A stretch of 5,152 nt of DNA from an uncultured Peptococcaceae bacterium (GCA_937988745.1 CALKAR010000142.1:1-5152); one strand, 5' to 3'; positions 1 to 4,846 are shown, counted from the first letter of the stretch. Translations and numbers: made by a program. The notes: generated from the sequence alone by a model not told the origin.

Positions 1-34
1 TTACAATTGCCACTTTGTTTTCCAATTTGCCCAT
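1..34 (-). CDS. Short-chain dehydrogenase/reductase, N-terminal start only (partial)
   Basis: The reverse strand opens with ATG at 34-32 and reads MGKLENKVAIV before leaving the window. This is the usual opening of classical short-chain dehydrogenases (lysine/leucine, then K-V-A-I-V), in which the first beta strand runs into the TGxxxGxG NAD(P)-binding loop. That loop would lie just outside the window, so it is not seen. The start is well supported by a perfect AAGGAGG ribosome site 7 bases upstream. The known family role is a soluble cytoplasmic NAD(P)-dependent oxidoreductase; the substrate cannot be inferred from 11 residues. The ISLre2 element begins only about 70 bases upstream of the start codon and may have cut the gene off from its native promoter. 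I found no convincing promoter in the gap. The strand and start are fairly sure; the family call rests on a short but characteristic stretch. Confidence 0.62.
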   Translation of the reverse strand, partial: MGKLENKVAIV

Positions 35-41
35 AAAATAA

Positions 42-48
42 CCTCCTT
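42..48 (-). promoter_or_regulatory. Ribosome binding site of the SDR gene
   Basis: CCTCCTT on the plus strand reads AAGGAGG on the minus strand. It lies 7 bases before the ATG at 34-32, which is optimal Bacillota spacing, and it decides both strand and start of the partial gene. Confidence 0.8.
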
Positions 49-134
49 ATTTTTCCTGTATTGATTTCAGCCTTTTGTAATAATCGGGTAACCCAGGCAA
101 TAGAGTGTTTTCAAGCGAATGAAAAACAATTAGA

Positions 135-140
135 AAAGAG
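135..140 (+). promoter_or_regulatory. Ribosome binding site of the ISLre2 transposase
   Basis: An AAGAGG-like stretch in AAAAGAGG lies about 7 bases before the ATG at 149. It is a weaker match than AGGAGG, as is common for transposase genes that are translated poorly. Confidence 0.6.
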
Positions 141-148
141 GCCTTCTC

Positions 149-1558
149 ATGGATAAAATTATAACAAAAATATATGAGCTTTTAAAGGATACTAAGGATT
201 TAATTGCTTTTGAAGAACAACTTCGAATGTATATGTACGAGACGTTTGCTTTATTACTGGGGAAAGTGCTGAGCCAATTGGATAAAGCCATAAAAGAAGA
301 GAAACAAAAGGAAGGTTGGACGGTTGAAAAAACCGATGAAAAAACCATTCAGTTTACGTTCGGGGCCGTCCGCTTTAGCCGTACGCTCATACATGACGAA
401 AATGGGAAACCCCACTATCCCCTTGATGAGTTGCTGGGCATCAGGAAATACCAAAGGTACAGCTCTTTCGTCGAAGTGAAGGTGGCAGAACTGGCCAACA
501 AAAGTGATTATCGTGAGGTTGCACGAATGCTCGATGAATGGACAGCAGTCCAAATAAGCCATGCAACAGTCGGATCCATTGTAAAACGTGTCGGAAAGGC
601 GCAAGCCCAGGCAGACAGGGAAATGGTGGAGGAACTGGAAGAAGCAGCTTCTTTGCCGGAAGGCAAGAAGACAGACTTTCTGTTTGCGGAAGCTGACGGA
701 GTCCTCGTGCGTGCAACCAAGAAGAAAAAACATATAGAGGTTTGCCATGGCATCATGTACGAAGGCTGGGACAAGAATGGGAAACGAGTGTCTTTAAGAA
801 ACCCTAAGTATATTATGACCACACAGCCCGCAGAAGGTTTTTGGCAGGAGTTTCAGGCCTCTGCTGCCCATCACTATTCTTTGGAAAATACGCAGGTGGT
901 GGGCAACAGTGACGGAGGAACCGGCTATGGTGCGGAGAAATTTCAGGAGGCCTTTTCCCAATCGAATCAGCCTGTTTTGGTTCAATTGGATGCTTATCAT
1001 ATCGGGCAGGCAATCAACCGGACGTTCGGATGGAAAAAGAATAAATACAAGGACTTGGTGAAAAAGGCGATAAAGAACCGCGATCTGTGCGCTTTTACTT
1101 TAGCGATGGATACGTTTGAAAGTACGCTGGAAGACGAGAAAAAGATCGAGAAAGTGAATGAATTTCGCAAATATATTGTGGGCCATTGGGACCGGATTTT
1201 TGATTGGCGGGATAAAGTGGAAAATGCGCCGGAAGATGCAAGAGGGCTGGGTGCAATGGAGTCCAATCAGCGCCAGATCTCCTTTCGCATGAAAAGAAGA
1301 GGCATGCACTGGAGTAAAGAAGGCGCGGAAGCCATGGTAAAAGTGAAACAGGGTATCCTAAATGGGACATTAAGAGAGGTTTATTTACAATCTCAGCGAA
1401 GAAGCAAAAGAAAGCAAAGGGAGTTTAAAAGGACTGTCAGAGTGTCCGAGCTCCTGCGTCAGCCTGCACGCCCATCCGTTGGGGCAAAAAAGGGCAGTGT
1501 CAGCTTATATACAGCGCATTCATCGGCTATGGGGCAGTTATTGAAGGCGTTAAGATAA
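149..1558 (+). CDS. ISLre2-family transposase (UPF0236-type)
   Basis: This is an intact 469-residue protein, full length for the ISLre2/UPF0236 family. The N-terminal 100 residues are charged and helical. A PLDELLGIRKYQRYS block at about 91-105 and VAELANKSDYREVARML at about 112-128 are typical of the family. The last has a helix-turn-helix-like character and is followed by ISHATVGSIVK at 136-146. A DDE-type catalytic core is suggested by D183 in FAEADGVLVR, D255 in VVGNSDGG and E371 in GAMESNQ. These assignments come from motif position, not from an alignment. The C-terminus is rich in arginine and lysine (about 417-431). The family role is cut-and-paste or copy transposition of its own element, acting as a DNA-bound cytoplasmic enzyme. 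The chosen ATG has a ribosome site about 7 bases upstream. No frameshift or missing domain is visible, so the gene may be active. Confidence 0.93.
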   Translation: MDKIITKIYELLKDTKDLIAFEEQLRMYMYETFALLLGKVLSQLDKAIKEEKQKEGWTVEKTDEKTIQFTFGAVRFSRTLIHDENGKPHYPLDELLGIRKYQRYSSFVEVKVAELANKSDYREVARMLDEWTAVQISHATVGSIVKRVGKAQAQADREMVEELEEAASLPEGKKTDFLFAEADGVLVRATKKKKHIEVCHGIMYEGWDKNGKRVSLRNPKYIMTTQPAEGFWQEFQASAAHHYSLENTQVVGNSDGGTGYGAEKFQEAFSQSNQPVLVQLDAYHIGQAINRTFGWKKNKYKDLVKKAIKNRDLCAFTLAMDTFESTLEDEKKIEKVNEFRKYIVGHWDRIFDWRDKVENAPEDARGLGAMESNQRQISFRMKRRGMHWSKEGAEAMVKVKQGILNGTLREVYLQSQRRSKRKQREFKRTVRVSELLRQPARPSVGAKKGSVSLYTAHSSAMGQLLKALR

Positions 1559-1620
1559 GGAAGCATGATTTGGCCTATGAACAGAGCCACAGCGCAGCTG
1601 CTTGCCATTGACCGCAGCGC

Positions 1621-1680
1621 CCGATTCTTAGAAGGCGAAGGAAGGGGTCGGGGACCCCGCCAGCGAATACTTAGAATCGG
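1621..1680 (+). repeat. Nested inverted repeat downstream of the ISLre2 transposase
   Basis: CCGATTCT (1621-1628) pairs perfectly with AGAATCGG (1673-1680). Inside it GGGGTC (1644-1649) pairs with GACCCC (1653-1658) around a GGG loop, giving a GC-rich inner hairpin on an outer stem. No T-run follows, so it is not a standard intrinsic terminator. Confidence 0.7.
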
Positions 1681-1681
1681 A

Positions 1682-1763
1682 TTGTCCGTGTTCGCATCGG
1701 ACACAGGAGAGCCCTAAAGGCTGTTTTATTAGCGAACCTGCGACGATCCCCCAACACGGACAA
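1682..1763 (+). repeat. Competing inverted repeats (alternative fold)
   Basis: TTGTCCGTGTT (1682-1692) is an exact 11-base inverted repeat of AACACGGACAA (1753-1763). The same bases, TGTCCG at 1683-1688, can instead pair with CGGACA at 1698-1703, and a third CGGACA lies at 1782-1787. GTTCGC (1690-1695) can also pair with GCGAAC (1732-1737). The pairings share bases, so they exclude each other. Confidence 0.6.
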
Positions 1764-1797
1764 AAGCAAGGTCAATGGTGGCGGACAACATGCAGGG

Positions 1798-1854
1798 CGC
1801 CAAAATTTTGATTTAACGTCCTTTAAAACCCATGCCCACAACACCATTTTGGCG
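1798..1854 (+). repeat. 9-base inverted repeat near the ISLre2 right end
   Basis: CGCCAAAAT (1798-1806) and ATTTTGGCG (1846-1854) are perfect inverted repeats separated by 39 bases, about 95 bases inside the element's right end. This could be a transposase binding site or an RNA stem. No T-run follows it. Confidence 0.6.
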
Positions 1855-1950
1855 TTTATTCGATACCATAATCTGTGATTGTTTTGAGAGTACAAAAATA
1901 GAGTGCCGAAATCATTGGTATAAAAGCCATACCGAGAAAATCTTGACACA

Positions 1951-2349
1951 TACAGGTATTCCTTGGCAGTTGAAGAAAATGAAGTTATATATTATATAAA
2001 TACAATTGCGCAGTGCGAATTACCTACAGTTTCTTATAGTTCGAATGTTGTATCCTATGGTGGAATTCATACAGAATTAACTTTAAGTATTGAATTAAAA
2101 AGAAATATAGATGATAACGAAGTAACATTTATAAATACTTTTAAAGAAAATCCATCTACTATCGCTTCAGTAACGCACTTTATTACTGACAAAGAAAAGT
2201 ATATTTGGGGGAGTGACAACGACCTCTCTGATGAGGAAGAAAACAGTGTCATTGACAAGAACGTTTATACATCGTGTCCTAATTGCGGGCGATGAATAAG
2301 TCATGCAAATGATGCTGGAAATGGGTTTTGTACTCTTTGTTCACAATGA
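1951..2349 (+). pseudogene. 3' remnant of an unrecognised gene with a C-terminal zinc ribbon split by TGA
   Basis: One frame stays open from the ISLre2 boundary to TGA at 2293-2295, then continues in the same frame to TGA at 2347-2349. The first part (about 114 codons) is polar and has stretches that look like beta strands; I do not recognise it. Just before the first stop it reads SCPNCGR. Just after the stop it reads ISHANDAGNGFCTLCSQ. Together these make a CxxC-14-CxxC treble-clef or rubredoxin-knuckle type zinc ribbon with TGA in the middle, which argues that the TGA is a nonsense mutation in a once longer protein. The only nearby start is TTG at 1963 with no good ribosome site, so the true N-terminus was probably lost at the ISLre2 junction. 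A terminator follows at about 2400. The zinc-ribbon call is fairly firm; function is unknown. Confidence 0.6.
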
Positions 2350-2399
2350 TACATGCTTATAAATCCAAAATAACATGAACCAATTTTACTCTTAAATCA

Positions 2400-2433
2400 T
2401 AAAAACAAGACATTAATCTTGTCTTTATTTTTT
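2400..2433 (+). terminator. Intrinsic terminator after the zinc-ribbon gene remnant
   Basis: ACAAGA (2405-2410) pairs with TCTTGT (2417-2422) around the loop CATTAA. Beyond one mismatch the stem continues with three A-T pairs, and TTTATTTTTT follows at 2424-2433. It lies about 50 bases after the final stop at 2349. Confidence 0.75.
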
Positions 2434-2567
2434 GCCTTACTAGCTAGAATTAGATTATGCTGATATTTTCATTATTTATAAGATAGGATTTTCAAAATCA
2501 ATACCTATTACATTCTGATTGTGCCTTGTTTCTTGTTTACAATATAGTAAAAACCTCATTTAGATTA

Positions 2568-2585
2568 GATACGGTGAACCGTATC
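2568..2585. promoter_or_regulatory. 18-base palindrome, operator- or hairpin-like
   Basis: GATACGGT and ACCGTATC are perfect inverted 8-mers separated by GA. As RNA, a 7-pair stem with a 4-base loop is possible on either strand. The plus strand has no T-run after it. On the minus strand a TTTTT run comes only about 14 bases later. A dimeric repressor site is equally possible. Confidence 0.5.
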
Positions 2586-2681
2586 ATAAATAGAGGCAAA
2601 AATTTTTGCAAATATTGCGGAGATGGTTCTCATTCATATAATCATTGGCTTTTATCTTAATAGCATCTTTTTCACGATCAT
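2584..2681 (-). pseudogene. Possible C-terminal tail of an unrecognised minus-strand gene
   Basis: Reading the minus strand from the IS21-remnant junction, one frame gives SYDREKDAIKIKANDYMNE, continues through NHLRNICKNF and stops at TGA (2586-2584). The composition, mixed acidic and basic with well-spaced hydrophobics, is more protein-like than most chance frames here. It ends exactly at the junction where istB homology starts, as expected if the IS21 element cut a gene. There is no start codon of its own and I do not recognise the family. The plus strand over the same bases also encodes a plausible CxxC peptide, and both cannot be trusted at once. Low confidence. Confidence 0.28.
2596..2609. 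repeat. 14-base perfect palindrome
   Basis: GCAAAAATTTTTGC is its own reverse complement. It lies 10 bases after the 2568-2585 palindrome, so the centres are about 26 bases apart. Confidence 0.5.
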
Positions 2682-3098
2682 ATGAGATTTGCCGCACAGC
2701 CTTCAGTGGATGAACGTCGGAACCGAGAGCTGCTTACGTTGTCTTTTATTGACCGAAAAGAGAATATCCTTTTTCTCGGTCCACCGGGGATTGGAAAGAC
2801 GCACTTGGCGATTTCGATTGGAATGGAGGCGATTGATTAGAGGGTATAAAACGTATTTTATTACGGCCCATGATTTGGTCACACAGTTAAGGAGAGCCCA
2901 AGAAGGGAAGCTGGAAAAAAGTTGCGCATGTTTGTAAAACCAACCATACTCATCATTGATGAAATGGGATACCTAAAACTAGACCCGAACGGAGCTCATT
3001 ACTTATTTCAGGCCATCGTCCGCCGGTACGAACAGGGTCCGATCATCCTCACGTCCAATAAAAGCTTTGGGGAATGGGGAGAAGTGATGGGCGACTCG

Positions 3099-3106
3099 GT
3101 GTTGGC
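3099..3106. repeat. Left copy of the IS256 target-site duplication
   Basis: GTGTTGGC here matches GTGTTGGA at 4446-4453 in 7 of 8 bases. IS256-family elements usually duplicate 8 or 9 bases. Confidence 0.75.
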
Positions 3107-3133
3107 GTTAGTGTCAAGTAAAGTTCGCAAAAA
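3107..3133 (+). repeat. Left terminal inverted repeat of the IS256 element
   Basis: It begins GTTAGTGTCAAG and ends in AAGTTCGCAAAAA, the part identical to the right end. The outer half is divergent, so the exact outer base is supported mainly by the target duplication. Confidence 0.7.
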
Positions 3134-3154
3134 CCATCAGCACTCCGATAAGGG

Positions 3155-4345
3155 TTATGCCACTTGTCTTTGTTCCTGTATTTCCTGAAGAATGTTGGGG
3201 TTGATATATGAACGTCCGGTGGACCAGTCTTCATGATATTCCATCAGGTAACTGGTGACCAAACGGATGTACGCATCCTGGTTGGGAAACACCCCAACGA
3301 CATGGGTTCGACGTCGAATCTCCCGGTTCAAACGTTCTAGCATATTGGTCGATGAGATTTTTCGGTGATCGATCTGGTGAAAATGGTAGAACTGTAGAGA
3401 GTCTTCCAAACCGGCTTCCAGCACCTGAATCGTAGCCGGATATTGTCCTTCATACTCGTCCATGAGTGCTTCAGCACAGGTCATGGCGGTCTGATAGTCC
3501 GGTTGAAGCCAAATCTGCTTCAGTCGTGAAGCAAAGAATTCTTTATCCCGGCTGGGGATATGGGCCATGATGTTACGCATGAAATGGACCTTGCACCGCT
3601 GCCAGGAGCAACCGGCAAACGACTCACTGATGGCTTTCGCCAGTCCTTTATGAGCATCCGATACCACCAGCCATACATCCCGGACGCCTCTGGACTTGAG
3701 ATGATCAAACAAAGCCTTGTAGGTGGTTTCCGACTCTTCCGGCATGGGCTGGATGGCCAAGATATCCCGCCTGCCTTGTTCATCGATGCCGATCACCACT
3801 TGGATGGCCATATTCACAATGCGATGGTTGTCTCGGATTTTCTCGTAGAGGGCATCCACCCACAGGACTGGATAGGTTTTCTTTAACGGCCGATTGCGAA
3901 AGGCTTCCATCTGTTCGTTCAGTTCACGGGTGATCTGGGAGACCTGGCTATGGGAGATGGACTCAATCCCCAGACGGCTGGCCAGTTTCCTGATTTTTCG
4001 AGTGGATATGCCCTGGATATAGGCTTCCTGGATGACCTGGATCAGGGCTGCTTCCGCACGGGATTTTGCCGTGACAAAAAAGGGCACATAACCGCCTTTG
4101 CGCAGTTTGGGAACAAAGAGATACATGGTGCCCATCCGAGTGTCAAAGCGACGTACACGATAACCGGAACGATAGCCGGTCCGTGTATCCGTCCGTTCCG
4201 ATTTCTGTGCCTGAATTTTAGCTGTCACTTCGGCTTCCATCATTTGCTCACAGAGCCACTGAAGCATAGAGAGCATGGGATCCTGTTCCGACATAAATTT
4301 CAGTAGCATTTGTTCGAGAGATAAGGTAGAATTCTGGTAAGCCAT
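3155..4345 (-). CDS. IS256-family (Mutator-type) transposase
   Basis: This is an intact DDE transposase of 396 residues from ATG at 4345-4343, the usual length for the family. An upstream TTG at 4354 would add three residues (MKP), but it directly abuts the AAGGAG ribosome site. The ATG giving MAYQNSTLS, 9 bases from that site, is the better start. The N-terminal part contains RTGYRSGYRVRRFDTRMG (about 55-72). The catalytic residues are D164 in WVDALYEKIR, D230 in VVSDAHKGL and E337 in SSTNMLERLNREIRRR. The Mutator signature runs from D230 through AHKGLAKAI to QRCKVHF, with C251 and H254. The family role is copy-out, circle-forming transposition of its own element. No frameshift or missing catalytic residue is visible, so it is probably active. 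It lies antisense inside the istB pseudogene. Confidence 0.95.
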   Translation of the reverse strand: MAYQNSTLSLEQMLLKFMSEQDPMLSMLQWLCEQMMEAEVTAKIQAQKSERTDTRTGYRSGYRVRRFDTRMGTMYLFVPKLRKGGYVPFFVTAKSRAEAALIQVIQEAYIQGISTRKIRKLASRLGIESISHSQVSQITRELNEQMEAFRNRPLKKTYPVLWVDALYEKIRDNHRIVNMAIQVVIGIDEQGRRDILAIQPMPEESETTYKALFDHLKSRGVRDVWLVVSDAHKGLAKAISESFAGCSWQRCKVHFMRNIMAHIPSRDKEFFASRLKQIWLQPDYQTAMTCAEALMDEYEGQYPATIQVLEAGLEDSLQFYHFHQIDHRKISSTNMLERLNREIRRRTHVVGVFPNQDAYIRLVTSYLMEYHEDWSTGRSYINPNILQEIQEQRQVA

Positions 4346-4354
4346 CGGTTTCAA

Positions 4355-4360
4355 CTCCTT
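4355..4360 (-). promoter_or_regulatory. Ribosome binding site deciding the IS256 transposase start
   Basis: CTCCTT on the plus strand is AAGGAG on the minus strand, 9 bases before ATG at 4345-4343. The in-frame TTG at 4354 touches this site and is therefore unlikely to be the start. Confidence 0.75.
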
Positions 4361-4418
4361 TTAGGTTTTTTGGGCACTTACCATATTCGGAGTTACCGAT
4401 GGCTTTTCCTCTTTTCAC

Positions 4419-4445
4419 TTTTTGCGAACTTAATTATACGTCATC
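4419..4445 (-). repeat. Right terminal inverted repeat of the IS256 element
   Basis: Read on the minus strand it begins GATGACGTATAATTAAG and runs to GCAAAAA. It contains a perfect TATAAT (4438-4433) reading toward the transposase gene. A partner -35 would have to lie in the flanking istB DNA, and none with a good match is seen there. Confidence 0.7.
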
Positions 4446-4453
4446 GTGTTGGA
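4446..4453. repeat. Right copy of the IS256 target-site duplication
   Basis: GTGTTGGA follows the right end directly. Joining 3098 to 4446 gives GDSVLETAMLDRLLHH in one frame, the expected IstB sequence, so this copy looks ancestral and the left copy carries the one changed base. Confidence 0.75.
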
Positions 4454-4574
4454 GACCGCGATGTTAGATCGATTACTGCATCATTCTATTATTTTCAATC
4501 TAAAGGGGGAAGCTATCGATTACGGGAAAAAAGACTCCAACAAGAAGAAAACAGAAGGATCCATGAAATCCTTC

Positions 4575-4617
4575 TGGGGAATTTTAAACCGGCGATTTTG
4601 GGGAAAAATTCATCGGC
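4575..4617 (+). repeat. Tandem subterminal repeats at the IS21-type right end
   Basis: Two 19-base units, TGGGGAATTTTAAACCGGC (4575-4593) and TGGGGAAAAATTCATCGGC (4599-4617), lie 24 bases apart with about 13 of 19 positions identical. Both share the ends TGGGGAA and CGGC. Multiple internal terminal repeats are known in IS21 elements as transposase sites. The units overlap the pseudogene's 3' tail. Confidence 0.6.
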
Positions 4618-4622
4618 CTTGA

Positions 4623-4733
4623 CATAGACTCCTTCAGCGCTACTTGGCAAGACCAATTGACCATAAATATATATTAAGGGGGAAATTTACATTAAATTCT
4701 CGAATTATGATTTCACATATTGATTCCCTGTAA
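4623..4733 (+). pseudogene. Possible C-terminal tail of a gene cut by the IS21 right end
   Basis: From the IS21 boundary one frame is open for 36 codons, including LLQRYLARPIDHKYILRG and ISHIDSL, and stops at TAA 4731-4733. A strong terminator starts a few bases later, which is where the end of a real gene would be expected. There is no start of its own and no recognised family. A stop-free run this short can occur by chance, so the support is mainly positional. Confidence 0.3.
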
Positions 4734-4761
4734 AAGAGACTCCTCAGGGGGTCTTTTTTTT
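4733..4761 (+). terminator. Strong intrinsic terminator
   Basis: AGACTCC (4737-4743) pairs with GGGGTCT (4748-4754), with one G-T pair and the loop TCAG, and runs into eight T residues (4754-4761). Confidence 0.85.
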
Positions 4762-4794
4762 CGGAAGGTTCTTTTCGTATAGATTGTTACTATT

Positions 4795-4823
4795 TTGACC
4801 AAACTATTGAGAGGTGATAAAAT
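4795..4823 (+). promoter_or_regulatory. Sigma-A type promoter
   Basis: TTGACC (4795-4800) and TAAAAT (4818-4823) each match the consensus in 5 of 6 bases and are separated by the optimal 17 bases. A ribosome site and ATG follow within 25 bases. Confidence 0.72.
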
Positions 4824-4834
4824 ACATCTCCCAC

Positions 4835-4840
4835 AAGAGG
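4835..4840 (+). promoter_or_regulatory. Ribosome binding site before a tiny reading frame
   Basis: AAGAGG lies 6 bases before the ATG at 4847-4849, in good register with the promoter at 4795-4823. Confidence 0.6.
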
Positions 4841-4846
4841 TTTAGA

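Larger units (their letters stand above)
1559..1950 (+). other. Structured noncoding 3' region of the ISLre2 element
   Basis: About 390 bases separate the transposase stop from the element's right end, with no credible gene. A 92-codon reverse-strand open frame (1671-1949) shows no family resemblance and I treat it as a chance frame. Instead the region is dense in inverted repeats: a nested stem at 1621-1680, competing pairings between 1682 and 1763, and a 9-base stem at 1798-1854. Its base composition is closer to the transposase gene than to the AT-rich host DNA to the right. Such a region could terminate transcription, insulate the transposase from outside transcription, or serve as a subterminal binding site. 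These roles are inference. Confidence 0.6.
102..1952 (+). mobile_element. ISLre2-family insertion sequence, apparently complete
   Basis: The element holds one intact transposase gene followed by a long noncoding 3' part. The ends are approximate. Near the left end AGTGTTTTCAAG (104-115) resembles the reverse complement of the right end, TGTGTCAAG (from CTTGACACA at 1942-1950). This suggests short, imperfect terminal inverted repeats. The flanks give CAGGCAAT (94-101) and CAGGTATT (1953-1960), 6 of 8 identical, which is only a tentative target duplication. The left neighbour is the start of a minus-strand dehydrogenase. The right neighbour is a truncated host gene on the plus strand whose beginning is not on the other side. 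The element is therefore not a simple interruption of one gene, and a deletion or rearrangement probably accompanied or followed insertion. Confidence 0.72.
2434..2663. other. AT-rich intergenic stretch with palindromes and short open frames
   Basis: This stretch between the terminator and the first recognisable istB homology has no gene with a proper start. It holds two perfect palindromes (2568-2585 and 2596-2609). It also holds a plus-strand open stretch (2487-2660) containing FCKYCGDGSHSYNHW and a minus-strand stretch ending at 2584. No convincing promoter was found. Confidence 0.5.
3107..4445 (-). mobile_element. IS256-family insertion sequence, complete, inserted into istB
   Basis: This 1339-base element carries one transposase gene on the minus strand. 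The outer 27 bases of each end (3107-3133 and 4419-4445) are inverted repeats matching in about 19 of 27 positions, with the innermost 13 identical (AAGTTCGCAAAAA). A second, subterminal inverted repeat pairs CCATCAGCACTCCGA (3134-3148) with TCGGAGTTACCGATGG (4387-4402). The 8-base flanking duplication and the exact restoration of the istB reading frame when the element is removed fix the boundaries well. Size and organisation are typical of the family. Confidence 0.88.
2664..4624 (+). mobile_element. IS21-family element, 3' remnant, split by an IS256 element
   Basis: Only the second gene (istB) and the right end of an IS21-type element remain. The transposase gene istA and the left end are absent. 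The remnant begins inside istB near 2664-2688. It is interrupted at 3107-4445 by an IS256-family element and resumes at 4446. It ends near 4624, where the reverse complement starts TGTCAAGGCCGATGAA, matching the TGT start usual for IS21 ends. Two imperfect subterminal repeats sit just inside that end. The element cannot transpose by itself. Confidence 0.75.
2664..4627 (+). pseudogene. istB: istB-like ATPase pseudogene: 5' truncated, three frameshifts, IS256 insertion
   Basis: The pieces read in order as an IstB helper ATPase, the AAA+ partner of the IS21 transposase. Segment 1 (to 2837) has FAAQPSVDERR and the Walker A motif GPPGIGKTH (GPPGIGKT codons at 2778-2801), ending at TAG 2838. One extra T near 2837 shifts the frame to segment 2, GYKTYFITAHDLVTQLRRA. 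One missing A in the A-run 2915-2920 restores the first frame for segment 3, with Walker B ILIIDEMGY (about 2946-2972), IILTSNKSFGEWGEV and GDSVL. The IS256 element then intervenes. After it the same frame continues ETAMLDRLLHHSIIFNLKG. One base lost around 4505-4511 shifts to GSYRLREKR and a tail ending at TAG 4625-4627. About 75 N-terminal residues of the family's usual roughly 250 are missing. It is certainly non-functional as written. Confidence 0.88.

Noticed and set aside
254..1370. Several minus-strand open frames of 66 to 164 codons opposite the ISLre2 transposase
   Set aside because: They lie wholly antisense to a clear transposase gene, have cysteine- and phenylalanine-rich low-quality composition and no ribosome sites; they are chance frames.
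1710..1730. AGCC-CTAAA-GGCT followed by GTTTTATT as a terminator
   Set aside because: The stem is only four pairs and the T-run is broken; too weak to annotate.
1671..1949. A 92-codon minus-strand frame in the ISLre2 3' region
   Set aside because: It coincides with the palindrome-rich noncoding part, shows no recognisable motif and has no supported start.
2293..2295. TGA as a selenocysteine codon or reassigned tryptophan codon
   Set aside because: No selenocysteine insertion hairpin was evident after it, the position is between the metal-binding pairs rather than a redox site, and other genes here use TGA as a normal stop.
2526..2566. Possible promoter such as TTTACA with TTAGAT-like boxes before the palindromes
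   Set aside because: Spacing and -10 matches are poor, and AT-rich DNA gives such matches by chance.
3520..4306. Frames of 87 to 118 codons overlapping the IS256 transposase on both strands
   Set aside because: They are shadows of the intact transposase, which has all catalytic residues and a ribosome site.
4707..4733. Short peptide frame starting ATG, MISHIDSL
   Set aside because: No ribosome site precedes it; it is better seen as the end of the longer open tail from 4623.
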